The position numbers were made by a program, and so were the translations under genes. A DNA stretch of 64,000 nucleotides from Tridacna crocea (lineage: Eukaryota > Mollusca > Bivalvia > Cardiida > Cardiidae). Location: the NCBI GenBank assembly GCA_943736015.1, contig OX031059.1:58291159-58355158 (forward strand), written 5' to 3'. Positions 12,629 to 23,443 of this stretch are shown here, piece after piece. Below the pieces are notes generated by a model. It worked only from the letters and a program-made list of their open reading frames with translations. It was not told the origin of the DNA and did not search any database. How positions within the stretch are numbered: position 1 is the stretch's first letter; each line of letters opens with the position of its first letter.

Positions 12629-12781
12629 TTATAGGGTTAATTCACGTTTTTGAGGTCGTTAACATTCGCAGAGGCCCGAAAAATGCTTTAACGCCCGAGT
12701 GCGAAGCACGAGGGTGTTCTAAGTATTTTGAGGGCCTTTGCGAATGTTAACGACCGAAAAAAACGTGAATTAACGCTATTA
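12629..12781. mobile_element. Hairpin MITE with GCCCGA centre
   Basis: The two halves are near-perfect inverses: ATAGGGTTAATTCACGTTTT at the left and AAAACGTGAATTAACGCTAT at the right, with GTCGTTAACATTCGC in both arms. The centre is CCCGAGTGCGAAGCACGAGG, itself palindromic. It shares its end (TATAGGGTT) and an AACGCCCGA centre with the hairpin MITE at 31573-31726. Confidence 0.65.
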
Positions 12782-13517
12782 TTGCATAAAGTAACGGTAT
12801 TCTAACAATAATTTGCACAGATAGCGAAAATATTTCCCTAGAAATGCAAATAAGCGAATTTCAAATGTACTGTACGCAAATAGGTCAAAACCGGAAGTCG
12901 GCGAAGAAGTTTTTGTTACGATTAGGAAAGGGCCGTTGGTCCTGTATGCCAGTTTTGATTCTCTCGCTGTAAATACACTTTTATTGATTTTTAATACACA
13001 CTTGACTTATGTGGAATAAACTTGCACACATTTGGACGATTACAACTAGGATGAATGCGTGGATATAAATTTCTGTAACTGAAAGTGACAGAGGGTTCGA
13101 CATACATCAAGCGAGGCGGACCGATCACGTTAAAAAGTGGGTGGGATGTAGCTGCTTTAGAGTACACTTCACGGGTGAATTTTTGTTCAGATGTCGATTA
13201 AACTGAGATTCTGTGCAAAGGTTTGTTTGTGGTGTACTAATATCATCAAAGACATGCCATGAAAAGGATCGAATATGGTACGAATTCCTACAGTTTGATG
13301 GTCGGAATCCAGGGAAAATCTGACAAGGACAAACGTTGTTTACAAGGTAGGCCCGAATCGAGGATATTGATAGTACAAACCCGGGCGTTAACGGCGCGTG
13401 AATTTACTGATTAATACACGTTTTCTCCCGTTAACCGCCCGATTTTTACCCGTTAATGCATGCTTATAACGGCCCGAAAAGGCACGTTTTATGCAATAAT
13501 ATACAATATACATCTAT
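12782..13517. other. Non-coding segment bounded by short inverted repeats
   Basis: TATTATTGCATAAA at about 12777-12790 is inverted at about 13491-13504. The right margin is rich in CCCGTTAAC-type motifs (13380-13490). It could be a small non-autonomous element abutting the hairpin MITE. No protein motif was recognised. Confidence 0.35.
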
Positions 13518-13745
13518 TCAACTCATTACCAAACGACAACATTTTAGGCTTGTCCAAATTGAAAGCATTTGCAGACGACAGAATAAAAGTGACTGAAAAT
13601 TTGAAATTTGTCTTGCGAAGGGTAGAAAAGATTGTGGGAAAAGGAGAAAACGCTGGTTACCAGCATTTTCTCCTTTTCCTACAATGCCCCTTGAAGGCCT
13701 CTTTCTCAGGGGCGTCAAAAGCAGGGACCGTGCGTAATGGGCCAA
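13518..13745 (+). mobile_element. Palindromic TTAA-type MITE
   Basis: Nearly full copy: TCAACTCATTACCAAACGAC at the left, blocks GCTTGTCCAAATTGAAAGC and GCAGACGACAGAATAAAAG, then a palindromic core (GGAGAAAACGCTGGT then ACCAGCATTTTCTCC, one mismatch), and GGGACCGTGCGTAATGGGCC at the right end. Confidence 0.85.
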
Positions 13746-15600
13746 ATATCTTATGAAGAAGGAGTAGCCTAACGTTATTTACTTGTTTGCTTACAAGCAC
13801 ACAAATATTTGAATACTATGTACAGTTTATGCCTCTATAACTTACGTATAGAAGGCCCTCTCAAAACTTACAGACAAACACAATGACATAAAATAACATA
13901 AAATAGTTGATACAATTTAAAACCTTTGAAAACATAATGGTTTTACGGCATTTTCATCAGTATTTTAGTGATTTATCGTTATGGGAGTGCAGCCTGTCTT
14001 AACATAATAGCATGGTTGATATATCTTGCCAGGTTATATACAACTTTTTTATTTGTAGAGGACATCAAAATTTCAAAACTTGTTCAATGTTGGCCACCGA
14101 CAGAAAAATGAAACAAGAAAAAGTTTATGCAAAGCATCAAAGTCGCCGCAAAAAAAAAATGTTTAATGCTTCGAGAGAGCCAGGGCAAGTATGTAAATAG
14201 ACCTTTTCATCAGCAGATTTTTTAACACATTATGAAATTGATATGACTGTGAATCTATATCAGGCCCGTAGGAACGTGGGGGGGGGGGGCGAGTTCTGAT
14301 TGGCTGAAAAAAATTTTTCATAGCTCCATGAAAAAAAATTTTCAGCAGTGCCGGTACTACTTTTGCAAAGTAATGTAAACAAACATGTATACGAGATTTC
14401 ATAATGGTCTTCTTTCTGATCTTTATCGAGTCCGAAGATCAACTTGCTCGCTGAATTTATTTTCTCTAAATATTGATAAAAATATCCTACAGGAAATTCA
14501 AAGAGAGAGCTGAAAACTCATTGTCACTTTGCGGGGTTCTAACAATCTTACTTTCAGCTTAGTTCTAGCGTATTGAACTTCTAGTAATAAAGCTACTGAA
14601 CCTGCAAATGTTCAATACTATAGTGACGTCACGTATACGTCATTGTTACGTCATGAACCAGCAGTTTTACCGCGCTATGAATTATGAATGAAATGGACAT
14701 TATATAAATACTCAATGTTAGATTTTCAATGAAAAAAGCAGTTAGTAATTTTCAAGTGCATATTTGTTCATCATCATGAGTGGGTTTTTTTACCCTCGCC
14801 ATGCGGCATATAGCCATGTGGCGAGCAGCTATTGTTTTTTTTTTTCCATTTGTTAGAACCATTTTATATCTATATATCTATTCAATTAAGTTTTTCTATA
14901 TCCCAGCAACACACCACGGATTAAAAAAGAATACATATAAAAAACATTTATTCTTAAAAACGGTAGCCAGTGGAAAACAAAAAAACGACCCTTTCAGAAC
15001 CACACTAAAATTAAGGTTAAAAAAAAGAAATCTAATGAATTATTTACAAGAACCGTGGTGCATATTTGTTGTCTGTGATATTGAATTATAAGGTTTGCGG
15101 TTTCATACAAAAGTGTGATTAGGTTTTTTTTTTTCATACCTCCATGAAAACAAAAAAAAATTCTCTTCATTCCTTAACACATATTTTCCAATAGGCATAT
15201 ATATTTACTGCAGCAGGTAGCGTTTTACAATGGGCAAATTTTGTTCGGTGTTCTTTCGGGTATCACCCCTCACAACGTACGTCACTGTGACGTCACAGGT
15301 AGTGATATGGGACCCTTGTTATAAAGTCAGTGTGCGTGTTTGGTAAGACTGTTTTTGTTTACAGTTCAACCGTCGGGAATCAACAAAAACGATGTTGAAT
15401 ACAACAAATATTAGATCCCTGCCATAACTTCAACCAATTTTCGAAATTTATGAAGAAATATTTTTTTTGACAAAACGCTACACTTTCATAACACTGTAGC
15501 CGATAAAATCAAGTGTCTATCCTATTTTTAAACAAAGCTATTCTTAGATAAATACGCTTACATGCTAACGCCATTTTAGCTTATCAGTAAATTCAAAACC
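13746..15600. other. Non-coding, no recognisable gene
   Basis: Holds a poly-G run at 14278-14289, an inverted A/T-rich stretch at 14305-14345, and CRE-like TGACGTCA cores at 14625 and 15292 with no attached gene. Short open frames lack motifs. Confidence 0.45.
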
Positions 15601-15945
15601 CCTGATGAAGGCAGTATGCCGAAAGCGCTCGGGTAAAATTATTATTTCAACTGTTGAAGCACATTATATTTCTCATTTATATTTAATCAAACATTTGCGT
15701 TCATGTATCCTCTGGATCCAGTTGTCTTAAAGGAAATTCGTTGATGTTCTTTACTATTTTTTCACCACTTTATATATACATGTTTCCATATATATATGGA
15801 AACAAAAAAGGTCGGCAGATGCCAGTCCGACACAAGGTTTGGTTAAACTGATATATTAAAACGTCACACGCCTTTGAATGTATTAAATTTAATAAATTCT
15901 AAATAAAACCAAACATGTTTTGGCTAACGCCTCATCAGTGGGTAA
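15601..15945. ncRNA. Two hammerhead-ribozyme-like motifs in opposite orientation
   Basis: On + at 15602-15624, CTGATGA is followed after one base by GGCA-GTA-TGCC and then GAAA, the order of a hammerhead core. On - at about 15945-15922, CTGATGA is followed by GGC-GTTA-GCC and then AAAA in place of GAAA. Hammerhead motifs are known in Penelope-like elements and other retroelements. No GIY-YIG or reverse transcriptase coding is visible nearby, so these would be remnants. Activity is doubtful because of the extra A in one and the GAAA change in the other. Confidence 0.35.
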
Positions 15946-16132
15946 AGTAACTATATATGACATTCTTACAAAATGATTCCATTGCCAGTGGTGATAATTT
16001 AAGGTCTCTTCTTAGGGACATCATCAAATCCACTACTGATGGGCTCTTTTCTGTATTCTATTCTGTTGCATTTGTTTGTGGCAGCAAATGTACTACAAAG
16101 ACCCATTGTATCAGTGTTCCCCAGTTCTCTAA

Positions 16133-18454
16133 ATGTTTGTATCAACAGGGAAATTCACAACCACAAGATTCTTCCGATTGAACACGGTACAGACAGATGC
16201 AATACGTGTCATTTTGACTCACACAAGGAACACCGATTTAAATGGTTGGGTACCTAATCACTTTGTAGCATGTGTTCCCATGGACGAACCAGAGTCACAG
16301 CCTTCGCCAAAAAGAGCAAAACATAGTCATGATGATAACGCAGAAGGCCATGAACATCAGTACATTGACAAACCCGATCCCAGCCATAAGGTACCACCAG
16401 ATAACAGAGACTCCAACTTTCTTACTCCAACTGGATATAAATGGAACACCCCAAACATCCAAGATACACCTAATCAATCCAGAGCATACTTATTTCCCAA
16501 AACTTTCTTTGGGAAGCAGAAAAGAGCTTTCAACTCTTCATGGTTTGACCGATGGCTCTAGTTGGACTAGATCTATGTTCAATATTCCGACAGTGCTTTT
16601 TGTTACACGTGCATAACATCGTACAATAACAGAACTCTGATTTGTCACAAAAAAAGGCCTTAATAGCTGAAGGGTTTAAAAACTGGAAAAAGACGGCCGA
16701 CAGGTTTTGTCAACATGAAAAAAAGTGACTGTCATCGTGAGGTATATAAGAAAGAGTTTAAGATTAAGGCTTATGTGCAAGACGTTGGCGAAGCTGTGTT
16801 TTCTCAAAGCAGAGAGATAAAGGAAAGAAATAGTCAAAATCTTTTGAAGATAATAGACGCCAGACAGTATCTTGCCCGACAAGATGGCGATGAACGGGAT
16901 AGCAATTTCAATCAGTTACTTGCACTGTGGGCCAAAGGTGATTCAGACTTCAATGAATGGTTAAGACAGAAAACAAATAAATACACAGCGCCAAACAAAC
17001 AAAACGAGTAACTGCAGATTATGTTAAATCAAGTTTAAGGTCAAGTAATATCGGAAATCAAATCTTCTCAGACGTGTCAAATACTGAGCAGCTTGTGGTA
17101 TGTTTGCGTTGGGTGGATGCCAGTTTTGAAGCGCGAGAGGATTTCTTGGGTCTTTATAGTATTGAAGACATAGTAGCTAATACCATCATCACCTCACTCA
17201 AAGATATTTTGTCAGATTTGACATTCCAATGGCTAAACTTAGGGGTCAATGTTATGATATGGCAGCAGCAATGGCAGGTAAAAAGACTGGAGTTGCCACA
17301 CAGATTCAAAAACTAGAACCAAGAGCCCTCTATACACATTGTTATGGACATGCACTTAACCTAGCCTGCAACAACACAATTAAAGGATGTAATCTTCTCA
17401 GAGATACATTAGATGTAGCTTTGGAAATCACTCATTTCGTGAAAGATTTCCCACGTAGGGAGGCTATATTCAATCGATTGAAAGGCGCGAAAGATTTTGA
17501 AAAGGGGTCGCCGGGGATAAGAGTTCTCTGTCCCACACGATGGACGGTTAAGGCTGATACGTTTAAAAGTATACTTGACAACTACCAACTGCTATTAGAG
17601 GTGTGGGAGGAGAGTTAGAATTATGTCCATTCCTTGAAATGAGAAATCGGATAAGAGGTGTTACCAGTTACATGACAAAGTTTGATTTCTTCTTTGGTTG
17701 TATTCTCGGAGAAAAAATCCTTAGATACACTGACAACTTGGCAAGAGCACTGCAAGCACATAACTTGTAAGCAAGTGCTGGTCAAAGAGTGAAATCGGAG
17801 ACGGTATCAGCTCTAGATTGCATGAGGAATGGGACAGCATTCAGAGACTTTTACGATAGTGTTGAAAGGTCAGATAAAAGTCTTGATATAGAAGAGCCTG
17901 CAATTCCTGGGCAACGGAGGCCGCCGAAACGAATCGATTCCGGAACTCTTCCATATAAATACCAGTGGTGTCAGGATATGTACAGAGCAATCTTCTATGA
18001 AGCCATAGACCTGATAACCACAGGCATCAGATCTCGGTTTGACCAACCCGGATACAAAATGTATGTCAATCTTGAAAATCTACTGACCAAGAGTTGCAAA
18101 GGAGAACCATGTAATGACGAATTTAACGCAGTCACACAGTTCTATGGATCAGATTTCAAACCATCTGATTTGCGTTGCCAGTTAAGTTTATTACGGTCAA
18201 GGCTGCCAAAACAGTCTGATGTGAAACTGTCTGAAATAAGTAAATTTATACAAGGAAGTACTAGCCTCTTTAATGAAGTTGCAACGCTCCTGAAACTTAT
18301 ACTAGTTCTACCAGCAACAAATGCCACTAGCGAGCGTTCATTTAGCACTCTACAAAGAATAAAGACTGCACTTCGGCCAAATATGTCTCAGACAAGAATG
18401 AACAACCTCATGATGTTGCACGTGTACAAAGACAGAACAGATGCATTGCAATGA
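16133..18454 (+). pseudogene. Broken hAT-superfamily transposase (TTF-type zinc finger, ZMYM1-like class)
   Basis: Pieces of one transposase lie in order across several frames. The N-terminus keeps AYLFPKTFFGKQKRAFNSS then WFDRW at about 16485-16560, and FKNWKKTADRFCQHEKSDC-like sequence at 16670-16735; both belong to the TTF-type zinc finger of this class. Next come EQLVVCLRWVDASF (about 17090-17135), a catalytic-core block MAKLRGQCYDMAAAMAGK with HCYGHALNLACNN (17229-17390), and LCPTRWTVKADTF (17525-17565). The C-terminal dimerisation region is LPATNATSERSFSTLQRIKT (about 18308-18367) then MNNLMMLHVYKD. Stops and frameshifts near 16560, 17010, 17230 and 17618 inactivate it. The last segment (17789-18454) is open for 221 codons, so decay is moderate. 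Terminal inverted repeats were not found. Confidence 0.85.
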
Positions 18455-20368
18455 AGGAAGATTAGCCAGGGTTTTGTTGGCTGCAGTGAACATCGGTATG
18501 CCATTTTTGGCGATTTCATGTAGAAATCCTACAATCTAAAAGACAATCAAGAAAAAAAAGGAAAAGATGAAATGTAAAAAAAAAAAATAATGATAAAAAA
18601 AAGATAACAGTCCAAAATATGTATAAATAGAAAATAAATAAAAATGAAAATGAATATATAAATAGAAAAAATAGTTATTAAAAAAAAATAAAAGATAAAA
18701 AATAAACAAAAATACAAAACTAAACCTGCCTAAGAAAATCACTCGTTTTAGTCGGTCTCAAGCCCGAAAAAAGGTGAGAGGTTTTGTAGGATGAGCTAGA
18801 TAAATGTGTACAGTTCCACTTTTTACGAACTCATGAAACAAAATTAATTAACAACTTAAAAAGCTGCAAAAATGGTGGAAAATTCGCTAGTAGTGTGGAA
18901 AAAGTATTTGATAAAGGAGAAATTGCTTATAACGAGCAATTTCTCCTTATCCAACATGTTTTTCCAAAAGAACTTGACAGCACACATGTGATAACCCGTA
19001 TTTGTTTGGAAAAGTGTTGAAAACAGGGCTAAGTTAATAAATGTTGCTGTCCTAAGAAAGTATAATGCAAGAGGACGTAAGTTAGCAAGTCTAAAACTAT
19101 ACTGTTTGACGAACAGTATTAATAAAGAATCATGGTTTTGCATCGCGCTTTATGAACAAAACAGCGAAAAAAGGGCCTCTCTCCAGATTTTTTCCAACAT
19201 TTGAATTTATGCAGAGCTCGGTGAGAAATAAACAAAGGAGTTCTCAAAAATCTTTGTTTTAAAATTAAATGTAGAAAGAAGTAACCAATAATGGTCAGAT
19301 ACAATCATAACTATCATACTCGTTCTTCGGCGGAATTTCAGCAATGTACAATTTTACAGTGGTCATTCAACAAAAAACACACAAATAGTAGGGAAAACTA
19401 GGTACTAAATTATCAAAATGATAATAAAACCTGTGTACGAAATGACCAAAAATGGTAAGAAATGACCAACTGGGTACGAAATGACCAAAATAGAAAGTAT
19501 AGGTAGATACGAAATGACCAAAATCGTACAAAATGACCTAGGTACGAAATTAACTAGGTACGAAACGACTGTGAAAACCTGTACAGCCTTGACCAATGGA
19601 AACAAGGCATTTATTTATATGGAGTCCATTTCTCAAGGATAGCGTAAATAAAAGTAGTAATCCGGCGGATTTTTTTATGTTGTAATTATTAATAGAACAA
19701 AAATAGTATCGTATACTGTATATACCGTACTTCGTAGTTTAAGAATGAATTAAAAAGCCAGTTTAAGGCGAAGCAGAAAGATTCCTTGTTAACCTTAACA
19801 CCCCTAGAAAAAAGAAATTCTAATTGTCCATGTCCTAACTCGAAAAACTATTTCCTCAATTTCTTTTTATTTTTGACTAAACACCCATGTTTCGGCCTAT
19901 GGTCTGTCAAAGGCACAATATTTTTGTACATAAAGTTACCTAAAAAACTAAGCTACGCAAATTCCAATTGAATGCAAAACTTTGACGCACGCAAAGCTTA
20001 CGAAATTAGACTTTCGCTCGCATCTTGCTTAAGTTTTAAAAACTGTACTAGAAAGTTTTACGTAATACTCTGCTCTAGAACTCTAGAACGTGTGAATTTG
20101 ATCGGTACAAATATTAATATTATGTGAGCTTCATCAAATGCGTGTCGTGCGTGTTTCTAAAACTTACTGATTCTATACCAAACAGTTCAAAGTTTCAGCG
20201 AGCCTAGAAAAGACTACTGAAAAGAAGAAATCGTTGGCAACAAGAGCAAGACTTATTTTGTCGTCTGCGAGTGCTGTTAAGTTTACGCAATTCTAATATA
20301 AATGCCTGGTAAAGAGTAAATAACCCCATTCTACTGGGCGGCGATTCCACTGCGCTCACGGCGCTTCT
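18455..20368. other. Non-coding, with A-rich tract, eroded hairpin and GGTACGAAATGACC repeats
   Basis: 18540-18720 is an A-rich low-complexity tract. 18915-18950 is a hairpin (GGAGAAATTGCTTAT and inverse), a variant of the palindromic MITE core. At about 19395-19575 the phrase GGTACGAAATGACC recurs at least five times with variable spacing. No coding signal. Confidence 0.5.
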
Positions 20369-20594
20369 TTACCCTTTACCAAACAATCCCTGCTTTTTAC
20401 GACCCTGAGATAGAAGCCTTTTAAAAACATTGTGGGAAAAGGAGAAAATGCTGGTTACCAGCATTTTCTCATTCTCCCACAACGTTTTCTACTCCGTTGA
20501 AAGCTATTCAATTTTTCAGTTATGTTTATTTTGTCGTCTAGACGTGCTTTCAATTTGGAACAGTCTAAAATTTTGTTGTTTGGGAAAGAGTTAA
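20369..20594 (-). mobile_element. Palindromic TTAA-type MITE
   Basis: Left end TTACCCTTTACCAAACAATC, right end TTGTTTGGGAAAGAGTTAA. The central palindrome is intact except for one base (GGAGAAAATGCTGGT, then ACCAGCATTTTCTCA). The outer blocks run in the opposite order to the copy at 13518, so it is inverted relative to that copy. Confidence 0.85.
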
Positions 20595-21840
20595 GTGTCT
20601 GCCAACTCGCCCGTGAAGCGCCGAAATGTGCAACATTTTCGGACCGAGGCGTTCCAAGTACGCATATAGTACTGTTTAATAATGATCTGGGCGCGCTGGT
20701 CACGATCTTGTCGCGCTGATGGTGGGCTTTTACAACGCTTTAGGTCTCACCAACTTCAAGAAAGAAGGCCTGCAGTTGGATAAATATTTCGATCCTTTTA
20801 ATATGATGGTTACGAGCTTGCCACTACGTTAAACGTGCTGCGCCTACGATACTGTCGCGGTCATGAATTTCTTGGTACCCTTCCACTACGGTTTTGTTGT
20901 GCTTCAAGTCCACAGCAATCCTGCAACGTAAATCTTGAGCAAGGTCAAACATGCGCCGTGAAGTGTTTACCATGAAGCTTCCGGTACGCCTTCACTACAA
21001 TGAAGGCGTTTTTAATGCGCCGTTACCCTTCCTGCCACGACTAAAGGAGTTTTGACCATAATTTCGAAGCGTGCTGAATCGTCGTTCAGTAGAAGAGGGC
21101 TTCATTAAACAAGAGTGATATTCCTACTTATATTTGGCCCTTCGGCGGCATGTAAAGAATGTCTCGACGGTGAAAAAAATAAGTTTCGTGATGTAATGAG
21201 TTAGAATAGATAATTGAATCCAGCACTTTAATTTGTCCCGCTGATAATTTCGCCTCTGCAGGATAAAGGCGAACAAATACGAATAGGTGTGGCGAAGCCC
21301 TAGATTTTATTATTGGCGACAAGCCGATTAGCCATTTGGACACTGAATGATGTTTAGCTGTATCACATTATTAATTGTTTGTCCTTTTTGGAAAAATTAA
21401 CTTGGTTTGGTAATGTCTTGGGCACAAGAGAGCAACAACTCACCAGTACTTATATGAAGTGCACGGAAATTTCAAAAATACATGACACCATTTACCTAAA
21501 TGGACCCTGTAGACATTCTGGAGACTAATTCATTAGCTCTTTCCCAGATAAGACCTGGTTTATACGGCTCTGAGGATGAAGTGTTTGAAAACGATGTGGT
21601 AAAAGTGTGGGGGGGGAGGGGCGAAATGTTCATAACGAGCATTTTCTCCATTTTCTACGGCGTTTTCTTCCCTAACAGATAAAAATACTACTTTTAAGCC
21701 ACTCTAAATTTGTCGTCTGTAAATTCTTTCAATTTCAGCAGACCAAAATTACCTCATCTGATAAAAACTTGATCCTTAATCTGCTAAATAGCTTAAACGA
21801 AATCTTTCATCCTATCGTGAAATATCCAAACGTTGTAATT
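20595..21840. other. Non-coding, no confident feature
   Basis: 21575-21685 holds a much-eroded palindromic MITE (GTGGGGGGGGAGGGG, GAGCATTTTCTCC). Minus-strand open frames at 20810-21000 and 21128-21343 read smoothly but show no known motif. Confidence 0.4.
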
Positions 21841-21913
21841 TTAACTCTTTACCACTCGACAAAATTTCAGACTGATCCAAATTGAAATCATTTACAGATG
21901 ACAAAATAAAAGT
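21841..21913 (+). mobile_element. Left part of a palindromic MITE split by the BEL/Pao insertion
   Basis: Starts TTAACTCTTTACCACTCGAC and runs to GACAAAATAAAAGT, where the LTR begins. The element resumes at 28872 after the right LTR with the next expected block, AAAGTGACTGAAAATTT. The MITE was therefore in place before the retrotransposon arrived. Confidence 0.9.
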
Positions 21914-22442
21914 TGTAAAAGACGCTGCGCCGTCTTTTTTAAAAAATGCAAGTTACACGTCTATCCTTTGGCGCGCTTTACAAATTGAACGTGAAAACGC
22001 ACGTTAGCATGTGACGTTACGTCATAACGGTCAGTTTGTTTACCAAGTTTCAGTTGAAATGTGACCATCAATAGAGAAGGGTGGATTTCTAATAATCGGT
22101 TACTGTTCAGTAAGTTTATATTAATTAATATTTCAAGTTAAAATTATTCTAAGGAAATTGTTTTATTATACAAGTTAAATAGTACAAGCAAATTATTTAA
22201 CTGTGAAATTTATTGTATAGCGTAAGATATTTAGTCATTAGAAAACATTTTCAAATACTGTTTTAGCATTGTTTTAGCATTGTACCAATTGTCTCTACCC
22301 TGTTGATGATTTGTTATTGAATATGAAATTTAATGTTATTGTATATTTCTCTTGTAGAGAATCGTCACGATTTGTCAATAAACTTGATAGAAAAAGGGAA
22401 TATCGGCGCATACTTGACATAACTCCCACACCCCTCTCTATA
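21914..22442 (+). repeat. 5' LTR of the BEL/Pao element
   Basis: Begins TGTAAAAGACGCTGCGCCGT. It ends CTCTATA where the 3' copy has CTCTACA, so the terminal CA is mutated here. AATAAA at 22377-22382 could act as polyadenylation signal. The first 20 bases contain a small hairpin (GACGCTGCGCCGTC). The primer-binding site after 22442 was not identified. Confidence 0.92.
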
Positions 22443-22474
22443 ATTCTTGAACAACTGAGGAAACTTGACTCATC

Positions 22475-23443
22475 GTGATAATGGCTACGACCGAAGCAAA
22501 AGAACTTAGCAGTCTCAAACGGTCACGTACGACACAGATGAAACAGATTACCAGTTTATACAAGGAGCTCGAGGAAAAGATGATTTCAACTGAAAATGCG
22601 GAAATCGTGAGTCAGCTTTATGCAAAACTTTGTGAGAAATTTGATAAATTTAGAAATGTTCACGAGGAATGCTTGAACGTTTGCACGGACCTTGAAGTAT
22701 CTGCGAATTTGGAGAAGAATTTCGAAGACCATCAACAGAACTTTATGGAATTCCAGGATCGGTTTTCACAGTGGACAGCCGCTTTAGAGAAAACGCCTGA
22801 AGATGATCAAAGTTCAATGGTCAGTAGGTCTAGTACATGTTCCTCCTTACGTGCAAAAATAAAAAGCGCTAAAGCTAAACGACTCATTGCTGAACAAAAA
22901 CTCAAAACACTCAAAGAAAAGGCTGAATTAGAGCGGGCGAAAAAGGAACTGGAAATAAAACAAATACTGCTCGAAAGTGAAAGTGAACTAGAGCAAGCTC
23001 GACTTGAGGAATCTATCTGGCTAGAAAATGATGAAGAAATAAATAGTACTCTTCACAGTGATGGAAACCTTCCGATGAGGAATAACGGAACTCTGAGACA
23101 GGATGTCTCATCCCGCCGCGATACTGCAGCAAGTGACCGGAATGAGTCTGCATCGCGACCGGGGAATACCGGAAGGGAAATAAGTGAGGTTACTTTCCGG
23201 TGTGTAAATACCGAACGTGAAGAACGCCAATTCGACCAGACTGAAAGAGAAATATCAAATAATATGCAGGAATCAACGTCGAACGTAACCTCGGAAAATA
23301 TTGACCAAGTTTTCAGTCGACTGGTAGATACGCTTCATGAAGAATTCAACCTACCAAAGCCGGAGCTACTACGGTTGAATGGTTCAACATTGGAATATTG
23401 CAAATTTGTGAACAATTTGAAACTAACATTGAAAGTAGGGTAA
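22475..23443 (+). CDS. BEL/Pao gag-like protein, N-terminal part
   Basis: 322-codon frame starting 33 bases after the 5' LTR. Residues about 1-110 form helical structural sequence. About 120-180 is a strongly charged, probably coiled-coil stretch (KIKSAKAKRLIAEQKLK onward). About 195-275 is Ser/Arg/Glu-rich linker. The last 25 residues enter the conserved gag region of BEL/Pao proteins (DUF1759-like; LRLNGSTLEYCKF) and then hit a stop. The next frame takes over inside the same conserved region, with a 46-base overlap. In most BEL/Pao elements gag and pol are one frame, so the switch near 23416-23420 is either a recent one-base indel in a short T run or programmed frameshifting; an indel seems likelier because it cuts a domain. 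Role: capsid-forming polyprotein part. Confidence 0.85.
   Translation: MIMATTEAKELSSLKRSRTTQMKQITSLYKELEEKMISTENAEIVSQLYAKLCEKFDKFRNVHEECLNVCTDLEVSANLEKNFEDHQQNFMEFQDRFSQWTAALEKTPEDDQSSMVSRSSTCSSLRAKIKSAKAKRLIAEQKLKTLKEKAELERAKKELEIKQILLESESELEQARLEESIWLENDEEINSTLHSDGNLPMRNNGTLRQDVSSRRDTAASDRNESASRPGNTGREISEVTFRCVNTEREERQFDQTEREISNNMQESTSNVTSENIDQVFSRLVDTLHEEFNLPKPELLRLNGSTLEYCKFVNNLKLTLKVG

Noticed and set aside
13091-13350. Possible THAP or other zinc-binding exon
   Set aside because: A few Cys/Trp residues occur in one frame (CHEKDRIWYEFLQFDG), but the C2CH spacing is absent.
19405-19605. Repeat-spacer structure suggesting a CRISPR-like array
   Set aside because: The GGTACGAAATGACC repeats are short, unevenly spaced and degenerate, and the context is animal DNA.
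20810-21000. Minus-strand open peptide (MFDLAQDLRCRIAVDL...)
   Set aside because: Reads smoothly but is only about 54 codons between stops, with no splice signals or known motif checked; too weak to call.
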